A DNA stretch of 64,000 nucleotides. Origin: Kineosporia succinea. Lineage in GTDB: Bacteria > Actinomycetota > Actinomycetes > Actinomycetales > Kineosporiaceae. The notes below the pieces were generated by a model. The model made no database searches and was not told the origin of the DNA. It saw only the letters and a program-made list of their open reading frames with translations. The stretch is from positions 5,019,241 through 5,083,240 of the forward strand of contig NZ_JAUSQZ010000001.1 of assembly GCF_030811555.1 (NCBI RefSeq), read 5' to 3'. Made by a program: the position numbers and the translations under genes. How positions within the stretch are numbered: position 1 is the first letter of the stretch; each line of letters begins with the position of its first letter. Shown piece by piece: positions 1 through 8,663 of this stretch.

Positions 1-86
1 ACGTGAACCTGGAGATCGCCAACATCGGCTGGGAGGAGATCGTGGAGGTCGCCGACCCCGAGGACGGGGTGTTCCGGGGGTACTGA
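1..86 (+). CDS. C-terminal fragment of an unidentified protein
   Basis: An open frame enters from the left edge and ends at a TGA at 84-86. It encodes a tail of about 27 residues that is acidic and hydrophobic and ends in GVFRGY. The fragment is too short for a family call. It runs convergently into the prs gene, whose stop lies only five bases further on. Confidence 0.5.
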   Translation, partial: VNLEIANIGWEEIVEVADPEDGVFRGY

Positions 87-90
87 GTCC

Positions 91-1029
91 TCAGTGGAAC
101 AGGGACGACACCGACTCCCCGTTGTGGATCCGCCGGATCGCCTCGGCCATCGCCGGGGCGATCGAGAGCACCTCGAGCTTCGGCACGCGCTTCTCCTTGC
201 CGATCGGCACCGTGTTCGTGCAGACCACCTCGAGCACGTCGTCCTCCGCCTGCAGCCGGTCGAGGGCGCCCGACGAGAACAGGCCGTGCGTGCAGGCCAC
301 CCGCACCTGCTTCGCGCCGCGCTCGCGCAGCCGGGTCAGGAGCTCGAAAACGGTGCTGCCCTTGGCGATCTCGTCGTCGAGAATGATCACGTCGCGCCCG
401 GCCACGTCACCGATGATGTCGGTGATCACCACCTTGTCGTCGGAGAAGCGCTGCTTGGCGCCCGCCGCCACCGGCACGCCGAGGATGCGCGCGAACGCGG
501 TCGCGGCCTTGGCGTTGCCCAGGTCGGGGGAGACCACCACGGTGTTCGTGAGGTCGTTGTTCTGGAAGTGGGCCGCGAGCTCGCGCAGCGCGTGCAGGTG
601 GTCGACCGGCACGTCGAAGAACCCGTGCACCTGCGGCGAGTGCAGGGTCATCGTCAGTACCCGCTTGGCGCCGGCGGTGCTGAGCAGGTCGGCCACCAGA
701 CGGCCACCGATCGAGATGCGCGGCGCGTCCTTCTTGTCCGACCGGGCGTAGGCGTAGTGCGGCATCACCACCGTGGTGCGGGCGGCCGAGGCGCCGCGCG
801 CGGCGTCGAGCAGCAGGAGCAGCTCGACCAGGTTCTCCTGCACCGGCGGCACCAGCGGCTGGATCAGGTAGACGTCACGCTCGCGGCAGTTGGCCTGCAA
901 CTGCACCTCTAGGCAGTCGTTCGCGAAACGGGAGGTGCGGGAGGGGAGCAGTGGCACGGAGAGGTACTGGCAGATCTCCTCCGCCAGCTCGACGTGGGCG
1001 CTCCCGGAGAAGATGGCAATGTCTCTCAC
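91..1029 (-). CDS. prs: Ribose-phosphate pyrophosphokinase (PRPP synthetase), divergent type
   Basis: PRPP synthetase transfers pyrophosphate from ATP to ribose 5-phosphate, giving PRPP for nucleotide, His and Trp synthesis in the cytoplasm. The 312 residues are normal family length. The N-terminus (IAIFSGSAHVELAEEI), the flexible-loop region (HYAYARSDKKDAPRISIG) and the KQRFSDDKV stretch all fit. The PRPP-binding loop reads ILDDEIAKGST instead of the usual VDDMIDTAGT, and the ribose-phosphate loop reads DLGNAKAA instead of DAGGVKRA, so this is not the standard housekeeping sequence and may be a second paralog. The start is GTG. It is last in a leftward set with matB 38 bp upstream. PRPP synthetase family is secure; catalytic competence is inferred. 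Confidence 0.85.
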   Translation of the reverse strand: MRDIAIFSGSAHVELAEEICQYLSVPLLPSRTSRFANDCLEVQLQANCRERDVYLIQPLVPPVQENLVELLLLLDAARGASAARTTVVMPHYAYARSDKKDAPRISIGGRLVADLLSTAGAKRVLTMTLHSPQVHGFFDVPVDHLHALRELAAHFQNNDLTNTVVVSPDLGNAKAATAFARILGVPVAAGAKQRFSDDKVVITDIIGDVAGRDVIILDDEIAKGSTVFELLTRLRERGAKQVRVACTHGLFSSGALDRLQAEDDVLEVVCTNTVPIGKEKRVPKLEVLSIAPAMAEAIRRIHNGESVSSLFH

Positions 1030-1067
1030 ATCCTCTGAGCATATCCCGGGCCCGGCCGGAGCCCGGG

Positions 1068-2438
1068 TCAGCGCAGCTGCTGCTTGACCACCTTGCCCAT
1101 GGCGTTGCGGGGGAGCCCGGGCACGAACACCACGTCGCGCGGCCGCTTGTGCACCGACAGCCGGGTGGCCACGTGCTCGATCACCTGCTGCGCGCTCACC
1201 CCGTCGCCGACCACGAAAGCCCGGATGCGCTCGCCCAGGTCGTCGTCGGGAACCCCGACCACCGCGACCTCGCGCACACCCGCCAGGGCGAGCAGAACGT
1301 CCTCGATCTCACCGGCACCGATGCGGTAACCACCACTCTTGATCAGATCGGTGGACGCCCTCCCGACGATGCGGTGACGGCCGCCGGAGTCGATGGTCGC
1401 CACGTCACCGGTGCGGAACCAGCCATCGGGCGTGAACGCCGTGGCATTCGCGTCGGGACGGTTCAGGTACCCGGAGAACACCGTCGGGCCGTGCACCTGG
1501 AGCTCGCCCACCGCCTCGCCGTCGTGAGGCAGGAAGGCGCCCGTGTCGTCCGTCAACCGGGTCCGCGCGCCCTTCACCGGCACCCCGACCAGCCCGGGAA
1601 CGCGCTCGCCGTCGGCGCGGGTGCTCACGGTGATCAGGGTCTCGGTCATGCCGTAGCGCTCCACCGGGCGGTGCCCGCTGAGCTCCTGGAGACGCCCGAA
1701 CACCGGCACCGGCAGGGGGGCGCTGCCCGAGACCAGCAGGCGCGCCGCGCCCAGGGCCCGGGCGGCGTCGGGCTGCGCGGTGATCCGCGACCAGACCGTG
1801 GGCACCCCGAAGAACAGGGATCCGCCCTGCTCAACGGCTTTCGCGTAGGCCTCGGGCCTCGGGCGCACCGTGTGCACGAGGGGCGAGCCGTGCCGCAGCG
1901 GCCCCAGCACTCCCAGCACCAGACCGTGCACGTGAAAGATCGGCAGGCCGTGCACGAGCGTGTCGGCGGGGGTCCAGTCCCAGGCGTCGGCGAGTGCGTC
2001 GAGCCCGGCGATGATGGACGCGTGGGTCACCGGAACGCCCTTCGGCGCACCGGTGGTGCCGCTCGTGTAGAGCACCAGGGCCGTCGCGTCGCCCGCGGGA
2101 ACGGCGTGGGTGCCGGTGCCCCGGGCGGTGAGCACCACGTCCTCGGCCCGGAGGATCTGTTCCGCCCCGGAATCGCGCAGGATGTGCGCTCTCTCGGTGT
2201 CGCCGCTGTCGGGTGGCACCGGCACCACGGGAACCCCGGCGAGCAGGCAGCCGACGATCGCGGTGACGGTGCGGGCGTCGGCGGTGGCCTCGACGGCCAC
2301 GGCCCGGGCACCCGCCACCCGGTCGGCCACAGCACCCGCGGCGGCCCGGAGCTGTTCGCGGCCGAGGCTCACCTCGCCGACCGTGAGGGCGATCCCGTCG
2401 GATGCGGCCGGGTCGGTCAGCGAGGTGAGCAGCGGCAT
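1068..2438 (-). CDS. matB: Malonyl-CoA synthetase (MatB-like acyl-CoA ligase)
   Basis: An ANL-superfamily ligase that adenylates a carboxylic acid and transfers it to CoA; MatB uses malonate or methylmalonate. The 456 residues are short, as in actinobacterial MatB. The AMP-binding P-loop YTSGTTGAPKG sits at about 124-134, followed by GLPIFHVHGLVLGVLGPL, a stretch I recall as typical of Streptomyces MatB. Then come YGMTET, the hinge region WFRTGD, and the C-terminal NAMGKVVK with the catalytic lysine. The gene lies between ridA (35 bp upstream) and prs (38 bp downstream) on the same strand, probably as one transcript. No clear Shine-Dalgarno precedes the ATG. Another short-chain acyl-CoA ligase specificity is possible. 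Confidence 0.8.
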   Translation of the reverse strand: MPLLTSLTDPAASDGIALTVGEVSLGREQLRAAAGAVADRVAGARAVAVEATADARTVTAIVGCLLAGVPVVPVPPDSGDTERAHILRDSGAEQILRAEDVVLTARGTGTHAVPAGDATALVLYTSGTTGAPKGVPVTHASIIAGLDALADAWDWTPADTLVHGLPIFHVHGLVLGVLGPLRHGSPLVHTVRPRPEAYAKAVEQGGSLFFGVPTVWSRITAQPDAARALGAARLLVSGSAPLPVPVFGRLQELSGHRPVERYGMTETLITVSTRADGERVPGLVGVPVKGARTRLTDDTGAFLPHDGEAVGELQVHGPTVFSGYLNRPDANATAFTPDGWFRTGDVATIDSGGRHRIVGRASTDLIKSGGYRIGAGEIEDVLLALAGVREVAVVGVPDDDLGERIRAFVVGDGVSAQQVIEHVATRLSVHKRPRDVVFVPGLPRNAMGKVVKQQLR

Positions 2439-2473
2439 GCGCTCAGTTCATCACGCTCGACACGCCCGGCCGC

Positions 2474-2878
2474 TCAGGCGACCACGGCGAGGGCGTCGAT
2501 CTCGACCAGCATGTCCGGGTGCGGCAGGCCGACCATGACGGTGGTGCGCGAGGGCAGCACGCCGCTCTCGCAGCGCCCGGTCAGGTACTCGGCGTAGGCC
2601 TCGTTCATCGCGCTGAAGTGGTCGCGGGTGGTCAGGTAGACGCGCAGCATGATCACGTCGTCGAAGCCCGCGCCCCCGGCCTTCAGCACCGACTCGACGT
2701 TCTGCAGGACCTGCACGGTCTGGGCCTTCACGTCGCCCTGGAAGACGAAGGCGCCGGTCTCGGGGTCGGTCGGGCCCTGGCCGGACACCTGCACGGTGTT
2801 GCCGGCGCGCACACCGGCGGAGAAGGGGAGTTCGGGGGCCTTGGCGTTCGCCGGGGTCAGGGCGGAACGGTCGGTCAT
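2474..2878 (-). CDS. ridA: RidA/YjgF/UK114-family enamine/imine deaminase
   Basis: RidA proteins hydrolyse reactive 2-aminoacrylate and related enamines released by PLP enzymes. The 134-residue product has the family fold signatures VSGQGPTDPETG, the central helix region QVLQNVESVLKAGG, DVIMLRVYLTT and the C-terminal PSRTTVMVGLP, whose arginine matches the substrate-carboxylate-binding Arg. The chosen ATG has GAGGA eight bases upstream. A longer in-frame start at 2974 would add 32 Pro-rich residues without a ribosome site and is rejected. It heads the ridA-matB-prs set. Confidence 0.88.
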   Translation of the reverse strand: MTDRSALTPANAKAPELPFSAGVRAGNTVQVSGQGPTDPETGAFVFQGDVKAQTVQVLQNVESVLKAGGAGFDDVIMLRVYLTTRDHFSAMNEAYAEYLTGRCESGVLPSRTTVMVGLPHPDMLVEIDALAVVA

Positions 2879-3050
2879 CGGGCGGATCCTCACGAAGGGC
2901 TCGGTGGGCCACGGCGCCGCGGTCGGGTGCGGATCGGGCACCGGTGGGGCACGGGTGGGGTGGGGCATCAGCATTACAGACGCCCCGCCCCACCCGTCCA
3001 GCCCGGAACACGGCTGTTACGGCTTACCTGTGCTGCTTTTGACGCTTGAG

Positions 3051-3072
3051 AACCATTGGTGCCCCAGTGGTT
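3051..3072 (-). terminator. Hairpin at the ferritin stop codon
   Basis: A nine-base stem (AACCATTGG with CCAGTGGTT, one mismatch) and a four-base loop overlap the TAA of the ferritin gene. It is a likely terminator for the leftward iron genes and separates them from ridA. There is no strong U-tract, as is common in actinobacteria. Confidence 0.5.
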
Positions 3073-3607
3073 ACAGTGCGCCCCCGGCGGCGGACGGGGC
3101 CGAGGGGTCCTCGGCCTCCGAGCCGGTCTCCCGGGCCACGAAGTCCTCGATCTTGAAGTAGTCGGAGCCGGCCCGCTCGCAGATGGTCAGCAGCGTCTTC
3201 ATCGAGGCCACCTCCTCCACCTGCTCCTTGAGGAACCACAGGATGAACTGCTCGCCGAGGAAGTCCCCCTCGTCGCGGGCGGCCTTGAAAAGTGCCTCGA
3301 TCTGAGCGGTGACCTGCTCCTCCTGGGCCAGGGCGAGCGCCACCATCTCGGTCGGGGACCCGAAGTCGTTGCGCACCTCGCTGATGCCCGGGATCCGCGG
3401 CGGGATGTCCCGGTCGAGCAGGTACTGCACGATCATCATCGCGTGGTTGCGCTCCTCGAGGGCCTGCCGATAGTAGAACCCGGCCAGCTGGGGCAGGTCA
3501 CGCGCGTCGAACCACACCGCGAGGGCCACGTACTGCTGCTGCGCGGTGAACTCGTGGCTGACCTGCTCCTGGAGCAGTCTGGCGAACGGGGAGTTCAGCT
3601 CGGACAT
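3071..3607 (-). CDS. Non-heme ferritin (BfrB/Ftn-like)
   Basis: Iron-storage ferritin: oxidises Fe(II) at a di-iron site and stores Fe(III) in a 24-mer shell. The 178-residue product has the four-helix pattern, with probable ferroxidase ligands E19 (VSHEFTAQQQY), E52 and H55 (LEERNH), E97 (AQEEQ) and E131 (KEQVEE). No haem-ligating Met is evident, which favours ferritin over bacterioferritin. The ATG has GGGAGG just upstream; a longer frame from 3796 lacks this. It lies 82 bp downstream of the IdeR-box-controlled DUF2470 gene on the same strand, so the two may be co-transcribed. Mycobacterial BfrB is IdeR-activated, which fits this setting. Confidence 0.92.
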   Translation of the reverse strand: MSELNSPFARLLQEQVSHEFTAQQQYVALAVWFDARDLPQLAGFYYRQALEERNHAMMIVQYLLDRDIPPRIPGISEVRNDFGSPTEMVALALAQEEQVTAQIEALFKAARDEGDFLGEQFILWFLKEQVEEVASMKTLLTICERAGSDYFKIEDFVARETGSEAEDPSAPSAAGGAL

Positions 3608-3689
3608 CTCGCCTCCCGACGATCGAGTGGGGCGCTGCTGAAGATCACGGTGCGGCACACCGTAGACCTCCGGCCCGGACGCGTTCGCA

Positions 3690-4448
3690 TCAGCGGGCGC
3701 ACGGCCGGCGGCGGCTGCCCTCGGCCAGCAGATGCCGCAGCTCAGCCGCGGCCTCGGTGCCCGAGTCCACTCGGCGACGGAAGGGCAGTCGCACATCTGT
3801 GTGGTCGCGCAGCTTCTCCACGCGCAGCACGATGCCGTAGCGGTCGAGGGCGATCGGCAGGATCCGGACCACGCCGAGCAGCTCCTCGGGCTCGCACAGG
3901 CGCGACAGGGTGACGATCGCGTCGGGGTGGTGGGCGACCAGGTGCTGCAGCTGCTCGGCCGCGCCCAGGTGCAGCGGGTCGGGCTCGCCCCGGCGGTAGT
4001 CCTCGACCGTGACCCACTCGTTGCGCCCGTCCTCCTCGAGCATCACCTCGGCGACGTCGACACGCAGGCTGACGGAGCCGGTCGAGGCCGCCCGGCCGGG
4101 CCTGACCGGATGAACCAGGGACATCCAGCCACCCAGGCAGACCCTTGACCGGACCCGGTCGCGCACACTGACCGCGCAGAGTTCGGTAAGCTCGACGGTG
4201 ACTGGAATATCTTCTTCGGAGGTTCCTCGGGCCGCTTGCGCAGCCCGAGCTAACGTGCTGCTCGTTTCTAGCGTTAGGATCACGTCGCCCAACGGGTCGT
4301 CGTGATGACACCCGAGAAGGTCGACGCGACCGCCGTCCCACCGGACCGACACCGAGGCGGCCGCGGCCAGAACAGTTCGAGCTCTTTCCGCCTGTGACGG
4401 GCGGGTGGGGGTGTGCGTGCGGGTGTCCACTTGCGCCTCCAGCAACAT
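3690..4448 (-). CDS. DUF2470 (HugZ C-terminal-like) protein, probable haem/iron role
   Basis: 252 residues. The C-terminal third (DPLHLGAAEQLQHLVAHHPDAIVTL, then ALDRYGIVLRVE and VRLPF) matches the DUF2470 pattern found at the C-terminus of HugZ-type haem-degrading proteins and in many actinobacterial proteins. The N-terminal half looks like a degenerate split-barrel. No haem ligand can be assigned by eye. The proposed ATG (4446-4448) lies inside an IdeR iron box, implying a leaderless or very short-leader transcript; a GTG six codons later (4430) is an alternative. The neighbours are ferritin, the iron box and a FhuF-like reductase. A role in haem or iron handling is inferred from context. 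Confidence 0.75.
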   Translation of the reverse strand: MLLEAQVDTRTHTPTRPSQAERARTVLAAAASVSVRWDGGRVDLLGCHHDDPLGDVILTLETSSTLARAAQAARGTSEEDIPVTVELTELCAVSVRDRVRSRVCLGGWMSLVHPVRPGRAASTGSVSLRVDVAEVMLEEDGRNEWVTVEDYRRGEPDPLHLGAAEQLQHLVAHHPDAIVTLSRLCEPEELLGVVRILPIALDRYGIVLRVEKLRDHTDVRLPFRRRVDSGTEAAAELRHLLAEGSRRRPCAR

Positions 4449-4465
4449 AGGTAAGCCTTACCTAA
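4447..4465. promoter_or_regulatory. DtxR/IdeR iron box
   Basis: The 19-mer ATAGGTAAGCCTTACCTAA matches the IdeR/DtxR consensus TTAGGTWAGSCTWACCTAA at 18 of 19 positions. It covers the start codon of the leftward DUF2470 gene and lies 21 bp upstream of the rightward rpsD start. Fe(II)-IdeR bound here would block transcription of the DUF2470 gene and could also affect rpsD. Confidence 0.9.
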
Positions 4466-4485
4466 CCTACCGTGGAGATCAGTCA

Positions 4486-5094
4486 GTGAATAACCCCCGT
4501 CCCAAGGCGAAGTTGTCTCGCGCCCTCGGCATCCCCCTGACGCCGAAGTGCGTGAAGTACTTCGAGCAGCGTCCGTACCCGCCGGGCGACCACGGCCGCG
4601 CGCGCAAGTCCACCTCGGACTACAAGGTGCGTCTGCTCGAGAAGCAGCGTCTTCGCTTCCAGTACAACATCAGCGAGACGCAGCTGGCCCGGGCCTTCGA
4701 GAAGGCTCACCGTGGCGCCAGCAAGACCGGTGAGGCGCTGGTCGTCTCCCTGGAGACCCGTCTCGACGCCCTGGTGCTGCGCAGCGGCTTCGCCCGCACG
4801 ATCTACCAGGCCCGTCAGGCCGTCGTGCACCGCCACATCACCGTCAACGGCATCCTGGTCGACAAGCCGTCGTACCAGGTCAAGCCGGAAGACGTGATCG
4901 CGGTCGCGCCCCGCAGCCGCAACAAGACGCCGTTCCAGGTGGCCGCCGCCGGTGCGCACCAGCTCGCCACCACGCCGCCCTACCTCGAGGTGCTGCTCCC
5001 GCAGCTCCACGCCCGGCTGGTTCGCCTGCCCGCGCGCGAAGAGGTTCCGGTGACCTGCAACGAGCAGCTCGTCGTCGAGTACTACTCGCGCTGA
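4486..5094 (+). CDS. rpsD: 30S ribosomal protein S4
   Basis: S4 nucleates 30S assembly on 16S rRNA. The 202-residue product matches Streptomyces-type S4: PKAKLSRALGIPLTPK, YPPGDHGRARK, DYKVRLLEKQRLR, then the S4 RNA-binding fold (LETRLDALVLRSGFARTIYQARQ, VNGILVDKPSYQVKPED) and C-terminal EQLVVEYYSR. It lacks the N-terminal zinc-binding cysteine cluster. The GTG start has GGAG eight bases upstream; a longer frame from 4405 would cross the iron box. The gene stands alone rather than in a ribosomal operon, as is usual for this type. Confidence 0.95.
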   Translation: MNNPRPKAKLSRALGIPLTPKCVKYFEQRPYPPGDHGRARKSTSDYKVRLLEKQRLRFQYNISETQLARAFEKAHRGASKTGEALVVSLETRLDALVLRSGFARTIYQARQAVVHRHITVNGILVDKPSYQVKPEDVIAVAPRSRNKTPFQVAAAGAHQLATTPPYLEVLLPQLHARLVRLPAREEVPVTCNEQLVVEYYSR

Positions 5095-5278
5095 TCCACC
5101 TGCTTCACCAGCAGTACCAGCACCACCAGCTACACCTCTGACTGTTCACCTCCACGGGTGACGTACGCGGTGCAGGGCCCAGAACATCGGGTACCTGCAC
5201 CGCTACGGTCGTTGGCTTCTGGCCGTGACCTTCGTCACCCGGGAGGGGTCAGTTGTTCTCTCGATGGGGGAGTCGGGC

Positions 5279-5920
5279 ATGACCGTCGGCATCACCGGCG
5301 GCCTGCCCGAACCCGTCGCCCTGTTGCCCGGCAGCCTGCTCCTGGACCACGACTGGCTGTCCGGCCAGGTGCTCACCACCGGCATCTCGTACGGCAGTGA
5401 CGACCCCCGCCTCGGCGCCACCCTCTGGTGGTACTCGGCGAGCGCGGTCCTGCTCGGTCAGTCGGTGCACGAGCTCGTCCTGCTCGGCTCCGGAGCGTCT
5501 CTCGACCCGGCCGATGTGCGCATGGTCACACGGCCCGGCGGTCTGGATCGCGTCGTCCCCGGCCCGTCCGTGGCCCCGGGGGCCGCCGCGTACGGCGCTC
5601 ATCTGGAGTCGGTGCTCGCCCCGGTGATCACGGCGCTGGCCGAGGTCGGCCGGGCCACGCCCCAGTCGCTGTGGGCGGTGACGGCCGATTCGCTGGCCAC
5701 CCGGCTGCTCGCGTCCCGGGCGCCGCACCTGGCCGCCGAGCTGGTGCTGCGTCGGATGCCCGCGCCCCGCTTCGTTGACGTTCTCGGGCGTGCCTACGTG
5801 CACCGCGTCTCGTGCTGCCTGCTCTACCGGGTGCCGATGGGCAAGTGCCTGAGCTGCCCACGGCAGGCGCCGGCCGAGCGCCGGGCGCGCCTGGAGACCC
5901 ACGCCCGGGCCCAAGGATGA
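5279..5920 (+). CDS. FhuF-like (2Fe-2S) ferric-siderophore reductase
   Basis: FhuF proteins are cytoplasmic reductases that release iron from imported ferric siderophores. The C-terminus carries the diagnostic cluster motif RVSCCLLYR...GKCLSC, with Cys 179, 180, 190 and 193 (CC-x9-C-x2-C). The rest is the less conserved FhuF N-domain, and the 213-residue length is in range. The ATG chosen has GGGGAG six bases upstream; GTG at 5225 and ATG at 5264 lack good spacing. No iron box was seen directly upstream. It sits 184 bp after rpsD in the iron block. Its stop codon falls in the first unit of a 16-bp tandem repeat. Confidence 0.82.
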   Translation: MTVGITGGLPEPVALLPGSLLLDHDWLSGQVLTTGISYGSDDPRLGATLWWYSASAVLLGQSVHELVLLGSGASLDPADVRMVTRPGGLDRVVPGPSVAPGAAAYGAHLESVLAPVITALAEVGRATPQSLWAVTADSLATRLLASRAPHLAAELVLRRMPAPRFVDVLGRAYVHRVSCCLLYRVPMGKCLSCPRQAPAERRARLETHARAQG

Positions 5921-5963
5921 ACACGCCCGAGGATGAACGTGCCCGAGGACGAACGTGCCCGAG
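5916..5963. repeat. Three 16-bp tandem repeats
   Basis: Three consecutive units, GATGAACACGCCCGAG, GATGAACGTGCCCGAG and GACGAACGTGCCCGAG, are followed by degenerate partial copies to about 5988. The first unit contains the FhuF stop codon, and several units contain ATGAAC, which creates spurious start codons ahead of the next gene. Confidence 0.85.
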
Positions 5964-6011
5964 GGTGAACAAGTCTCACGGATGAACCAGCACAGCCAAG
6001 GAGCCCACCGC

Positions 6012-6827
6012 ATGCCCGGCACCGTCGACCCGTCCACCCTCGACAGCTTCATCGCGCTCGGCGACTCGTTCACCGAGGGCCTGCACGACGAGCTGGGCCC
6101 GGACGGGCGCCACCGCGGCTGGGCCGACCGCGTCGCCGAGGGCCTGGCCACCGCCAACGGCCGGGTGCGCTACGCCAATCTGGCCATCCGCGGGCGGCTG
6201 CTCGACCAGGTCGTGGCCGAGCAGGTGCCCCTCGCCCTGGCCCAGAAACCCGCGCTGGTCGCCTTCCACGCCGGGGGCAACGACGCGCTGCGCCCCAACA
6301 CCGACCTGACCCGCCTGTTCGCCACCTACGACCAGGCCGTGGCGAAGCTGCGCGAGAGTGGCGCGCAGGTGCTGCTGTTCACGGCCGTCGGCCCGCCCAA
6401 CGCCCCGGGCGACCGGCAGGCCCGCGGAACCGCCCGTCTGCACAGCAAGTTCGCGGCCTTCAACACCTGTGCCCGCCGCACGGCCGACCGCTACGACTGC
6501 CTGCTGGCCGACGTGGCCGTGCCTGCCCTGCTCGATCGGCGCCTGTGGCACGAAGACCGGCTGCACCTCACGCCCGAGGGACACGCCCGGGTGGCCGGCG
6601 CGGTGCTCGAGACTCTCGGCGTGAGGGACGAGGCGGCGCCGGTGGGCTGGTGGCGTGAGTCGCTGCCGTCGCGGATGGCGAGCGGCCGGGTCGAGGACCT
6701 GGCCTCCGACCTGCAGTGGGCCCGCACGTTCCTGGTGCCGTGGATCGGGCGGCGACTGCGCGGTGTCTCCAGCGGCGACGCGATCCTGCCGAAACGAGCC
6801 GAGATGGTGGAGATCACAGCGCGGTAG
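6012..6827 (+). CDS. SGNH/GDSL-family hydrolase
   Basis: A probable esterase or lipase-like hydrolase of the SGNH fold. Block I is ALGDSFTEG with nucleophile S19. The oxyanion residues are G61 (AIRGR) and N90 (HAGGND), and block V is [10 protein letters not shown] with D182 and H185. The 271-residue product has no signal peptide, so it is probably cytoplasmic. The ATG has AAGGAG eight bases upstream; the in-frame GTG at 5955 and ATG at 5982 lie in or next to the tandem repeats and lack such a site. The substrate is unknown. It follows the FhuF gene by 91 bp and ends before a strong hairpin. Confidence 0.88.
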   Translation: MPGTVDPSTLDSFIALGDSFTEGLHDELGPDGRHRGWADRVAEGLATANGRVRYANLAIRGRLLDQVVAEQVPLALAQKPALVAFHAGGNDALRPNTDLTRLFATYDQAVAKLRESGAQVLLFTAVGPPNAPGDRQARGTARLHSKFAAFNTCARRTADRYDCLLADVAVPALLDRRLWHEDRLHLTPEGHARVAGAVLETLGVRDEAAPVGWWRESLPSRMASGRVEDLASDLQWARTFLVPWIGRRLRGVSSGDAILPKRAEMVEITAR

Positions 6828-6835
6828 CCGCGGCT

Positions 6836-6874
6836 CGTACCCGTTCGGCCCCTGTGTACCCCCGAACGGGTACG
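6836..6874 (+). terminator. 13-bp perfect inverted repeat after the SGNH gene
   Basis: CGTACCCGTTCGG and CCGAACGGGTACG form a perfect 13-bp stem around a 13-nt loop, starting nine bases after the SGNH stop codon. It is a likely terminator without a U-tract. Because it lies between the SGNH gene and the chemoreceptor, an operator role cannot be excluded. Confidence 0.6.
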
Positions 6875-6987
6875 CCCTCGTGACACTACGTGCCCGGAAC
6901 TTCAGCAGGACCGGGGGATCCCCGATCAAATCCCGTCTACTGATGGGTCACGTCAACGTGGCCACCCCGATGGGAGTTCCCCCGCTC

Positions 6988-8559
6988 ATGTCCCGACTCT
7001 CGGCCTGGCCGATTCGCGTCGTCTTCCGCGTGCTGGTGGTGGCCACCCTGGTCGCGCTCGGGGCCATCGCCCTGGCCGCGACATACTCCCATCGCGCCCA
7101 GGCCGCCGCGCAGGACCGCTACGAGGCCACCGTGCAGGCGTTCGCCGACATCAAGGACATGCAGAACACCGGCACGGGCATCGTCTCGAACAACGCCATG
7201 ATCGCCTTCGCCCCGCAGCTGGCCGCCGACATGACGAAGGAGCGCACCGCGAACTTCGCGACGATGCAGGGCCTGGTCGATCACGGCCAGTCGCTCGACG
7301 TGCCGGACGACCTGAAGCAGCAGATCGCGGGTGTCGGAACGGCTTACACCAACCTGAGCGCCTTCCTCGAGGGCCTCACCAGTCCGCGCAACGCCGCCGA
7401 GCAGCAGGAGCAGGCACAGCAGATCCAGGAGCAGATCGGCGTCGCGACCCAGGCGGTGAAGACGGCCATGGACACCGCGCAGGCCCACCAGGACGACGTC
7501 GCCGCCGGGATCGACAGCACCGGCCGCACCAACAGCATCGTCACCCTGGCGCTGTGCCTGTTCACCGCCGTGCTCCTCGGTGGTCTGCTGCTCGCCTACG
7601 GACGCCGGATCGGCAGCGCGGTGGACGAGCTCAAGGGCGCCGTGAACCGGGTCGCCGAGGGCGATCTCGTCCACCCGGTGCCGGTGCACGGCAAGGACGA
7701 GCTGGCCCAGATGGCGCGGGCGCTGGAGGACATGCGGCTGCGTCTGGTGCAGGTGTTCGGTCTGCTGGCCGACTCCAGCAACCGCCTGGGCGACTCGGCC
7801 GGCACCCTGACCGGGATCTTCACCGAGGTGGGTGGGGCCTCCGAGCAGACGTCGACGCAGATGGGCCAGGTGTCGGCGACGGCCAACGAGGTCTCGGCGA
7901 ACATCCAGGCGGTCGCGGCCGGGTCGGAGCAGATGGGAGCCTCGATCGGCGAGATCGCCCGCAGCGCGGGCGATGCCGCCCGCGAGGCCACGGCCGCGGT
8001 GAACGCCGTGGAGTCGACGACGGGCACGATGAACAAGCTGGGGGAGTCGTCGCGGGAGATCGGTGATGTGATCAAGCTGATCACGTCGATCGCGGAGCAG
8101 ACGAATCTGCTGGCGTTGAACGCGACGATCGAGGCGGCTCGGGCGGGGGATGCGGGTAAGGGGTTCGCGGTGGTCGCGGACGAGGTGAAGCAGCTCGCGC
8201 AGGAGACCGCCCGGGCCACGGAGGACATCTCGACCCGGGTGGAGACGATCCAGACCGACGCGGTGCAGGCCGGTGAGGCGATCCAGTCGGTGGCCGCCGT
8301 GATCAACCGGATCAACGAGTACCAGGCCACGATCGCCTCGGCGGTCGAGGAGCAGAGCGCGACCACGCAGGCCATCAACGCGGGTGTGAACGAGGCCGCG
8401 GGTGGTTCCACCGAGATCGCCGACTCGATCGCGACGGCCGCGCGCAACGCCGCCGCCACCGCCTCGTCCATGCAGCGGGGTACCGACAGCGCCGCGCAGA
8501 TCACCTCGCTGCGTCAGCAGCTCAACGGTGTGATCTCCTCGTTCCGCCTGCCGGCCTGA
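6988..8559 (+). CDS. Methyl-accepting chemotaxis protein
   Basis: A transmembrane chemoreceptor that signals to CheA/CheW. In the 523-residue form, TM1 is about 9-31, an extracellular helical sensor domain about 32-180 (four-helix-bundle type, no recognised ligand motif), TM2 about 182-204, HAMP about 205-260, and a cytoplasmic coiled coil to the end. The hairpin tip is present ([20 protein letters not shown], then [15 protein letters not shown]). The start is uncertain: ATG at 6988 gives a typical short N-terminus, with GGGAG 11 bases upstream, while ATG at 6943 or 6970 would add 15 or 6 residues. Other chemotaxis genes are not in this window. Confidence 0.92.
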   Translation: MSRLSAWPIRVVFRVLVVATLVALGAIALAATYSHRAQAAAQDRYEATVQAFADIKDMQNTGTGIVSNNAMIAFAPQLAADMTKERTANFATMQGLVDHGQSLDVPDDLKQQIAGVGTAYTNLSAFLEGLTSPRNAAEQQEQAQQIQEQIGVATQAVKTAMDTAQAHQDDVAAGIDSTGRTNSIVTLALCLFTAVLLGGLLLAYGRRIGSAVDELKGAVNRVAEGDLVHPVPVHGKDELAQMARALEDMRLRLVQVFGLLADSSNRLGDSAGTLTGIFTEVGGASEQTSTQMGQVSATANEVSANIQAVAAGSEQMGASIGEIARSAGDAAREATAAVNAVESTTGTMNKLGESSREIGDVIKLITSIAEQTNLLALNATIEAARAGDAGKGFAVVADEVKQLAQETARATEDISTRVETIQTDAVQAGEAIQSVAAVINRINEYQATIASAVEEQSATTQAINAGVNEAAGGSTEIADSIATAARNAAATASSMQRGTDSAAQITSLRQQLNGVISSFRLPA

Positions 8560-8591
8560 GGGTTTCGGCCCGAGGTCCAACGATGGACGCA

Positions 8592-8629
8592 CGAGAGCTC
8601 CCCGGCCGCGGTTGGTCGGGGAGCTCTCG
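8592..8629. terminator. Bidirectional terminator between chemoreceptor and TetR genes
   Basis: A perfect 13-bp stem (CGAGAGCTCCCCG and CGGGGAGCTCTCG) with a 12-nt loop lies between two convergent genes. A triple direct repeat of TCAGTCGGG follows at about 8646-8672 and overlaps the TetR stop codon. Confidence 0.8.
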
Positions 8630-8663
8630 CGTGAGGTCGTGCTGATCAGTCGGGTCAGTCGGG

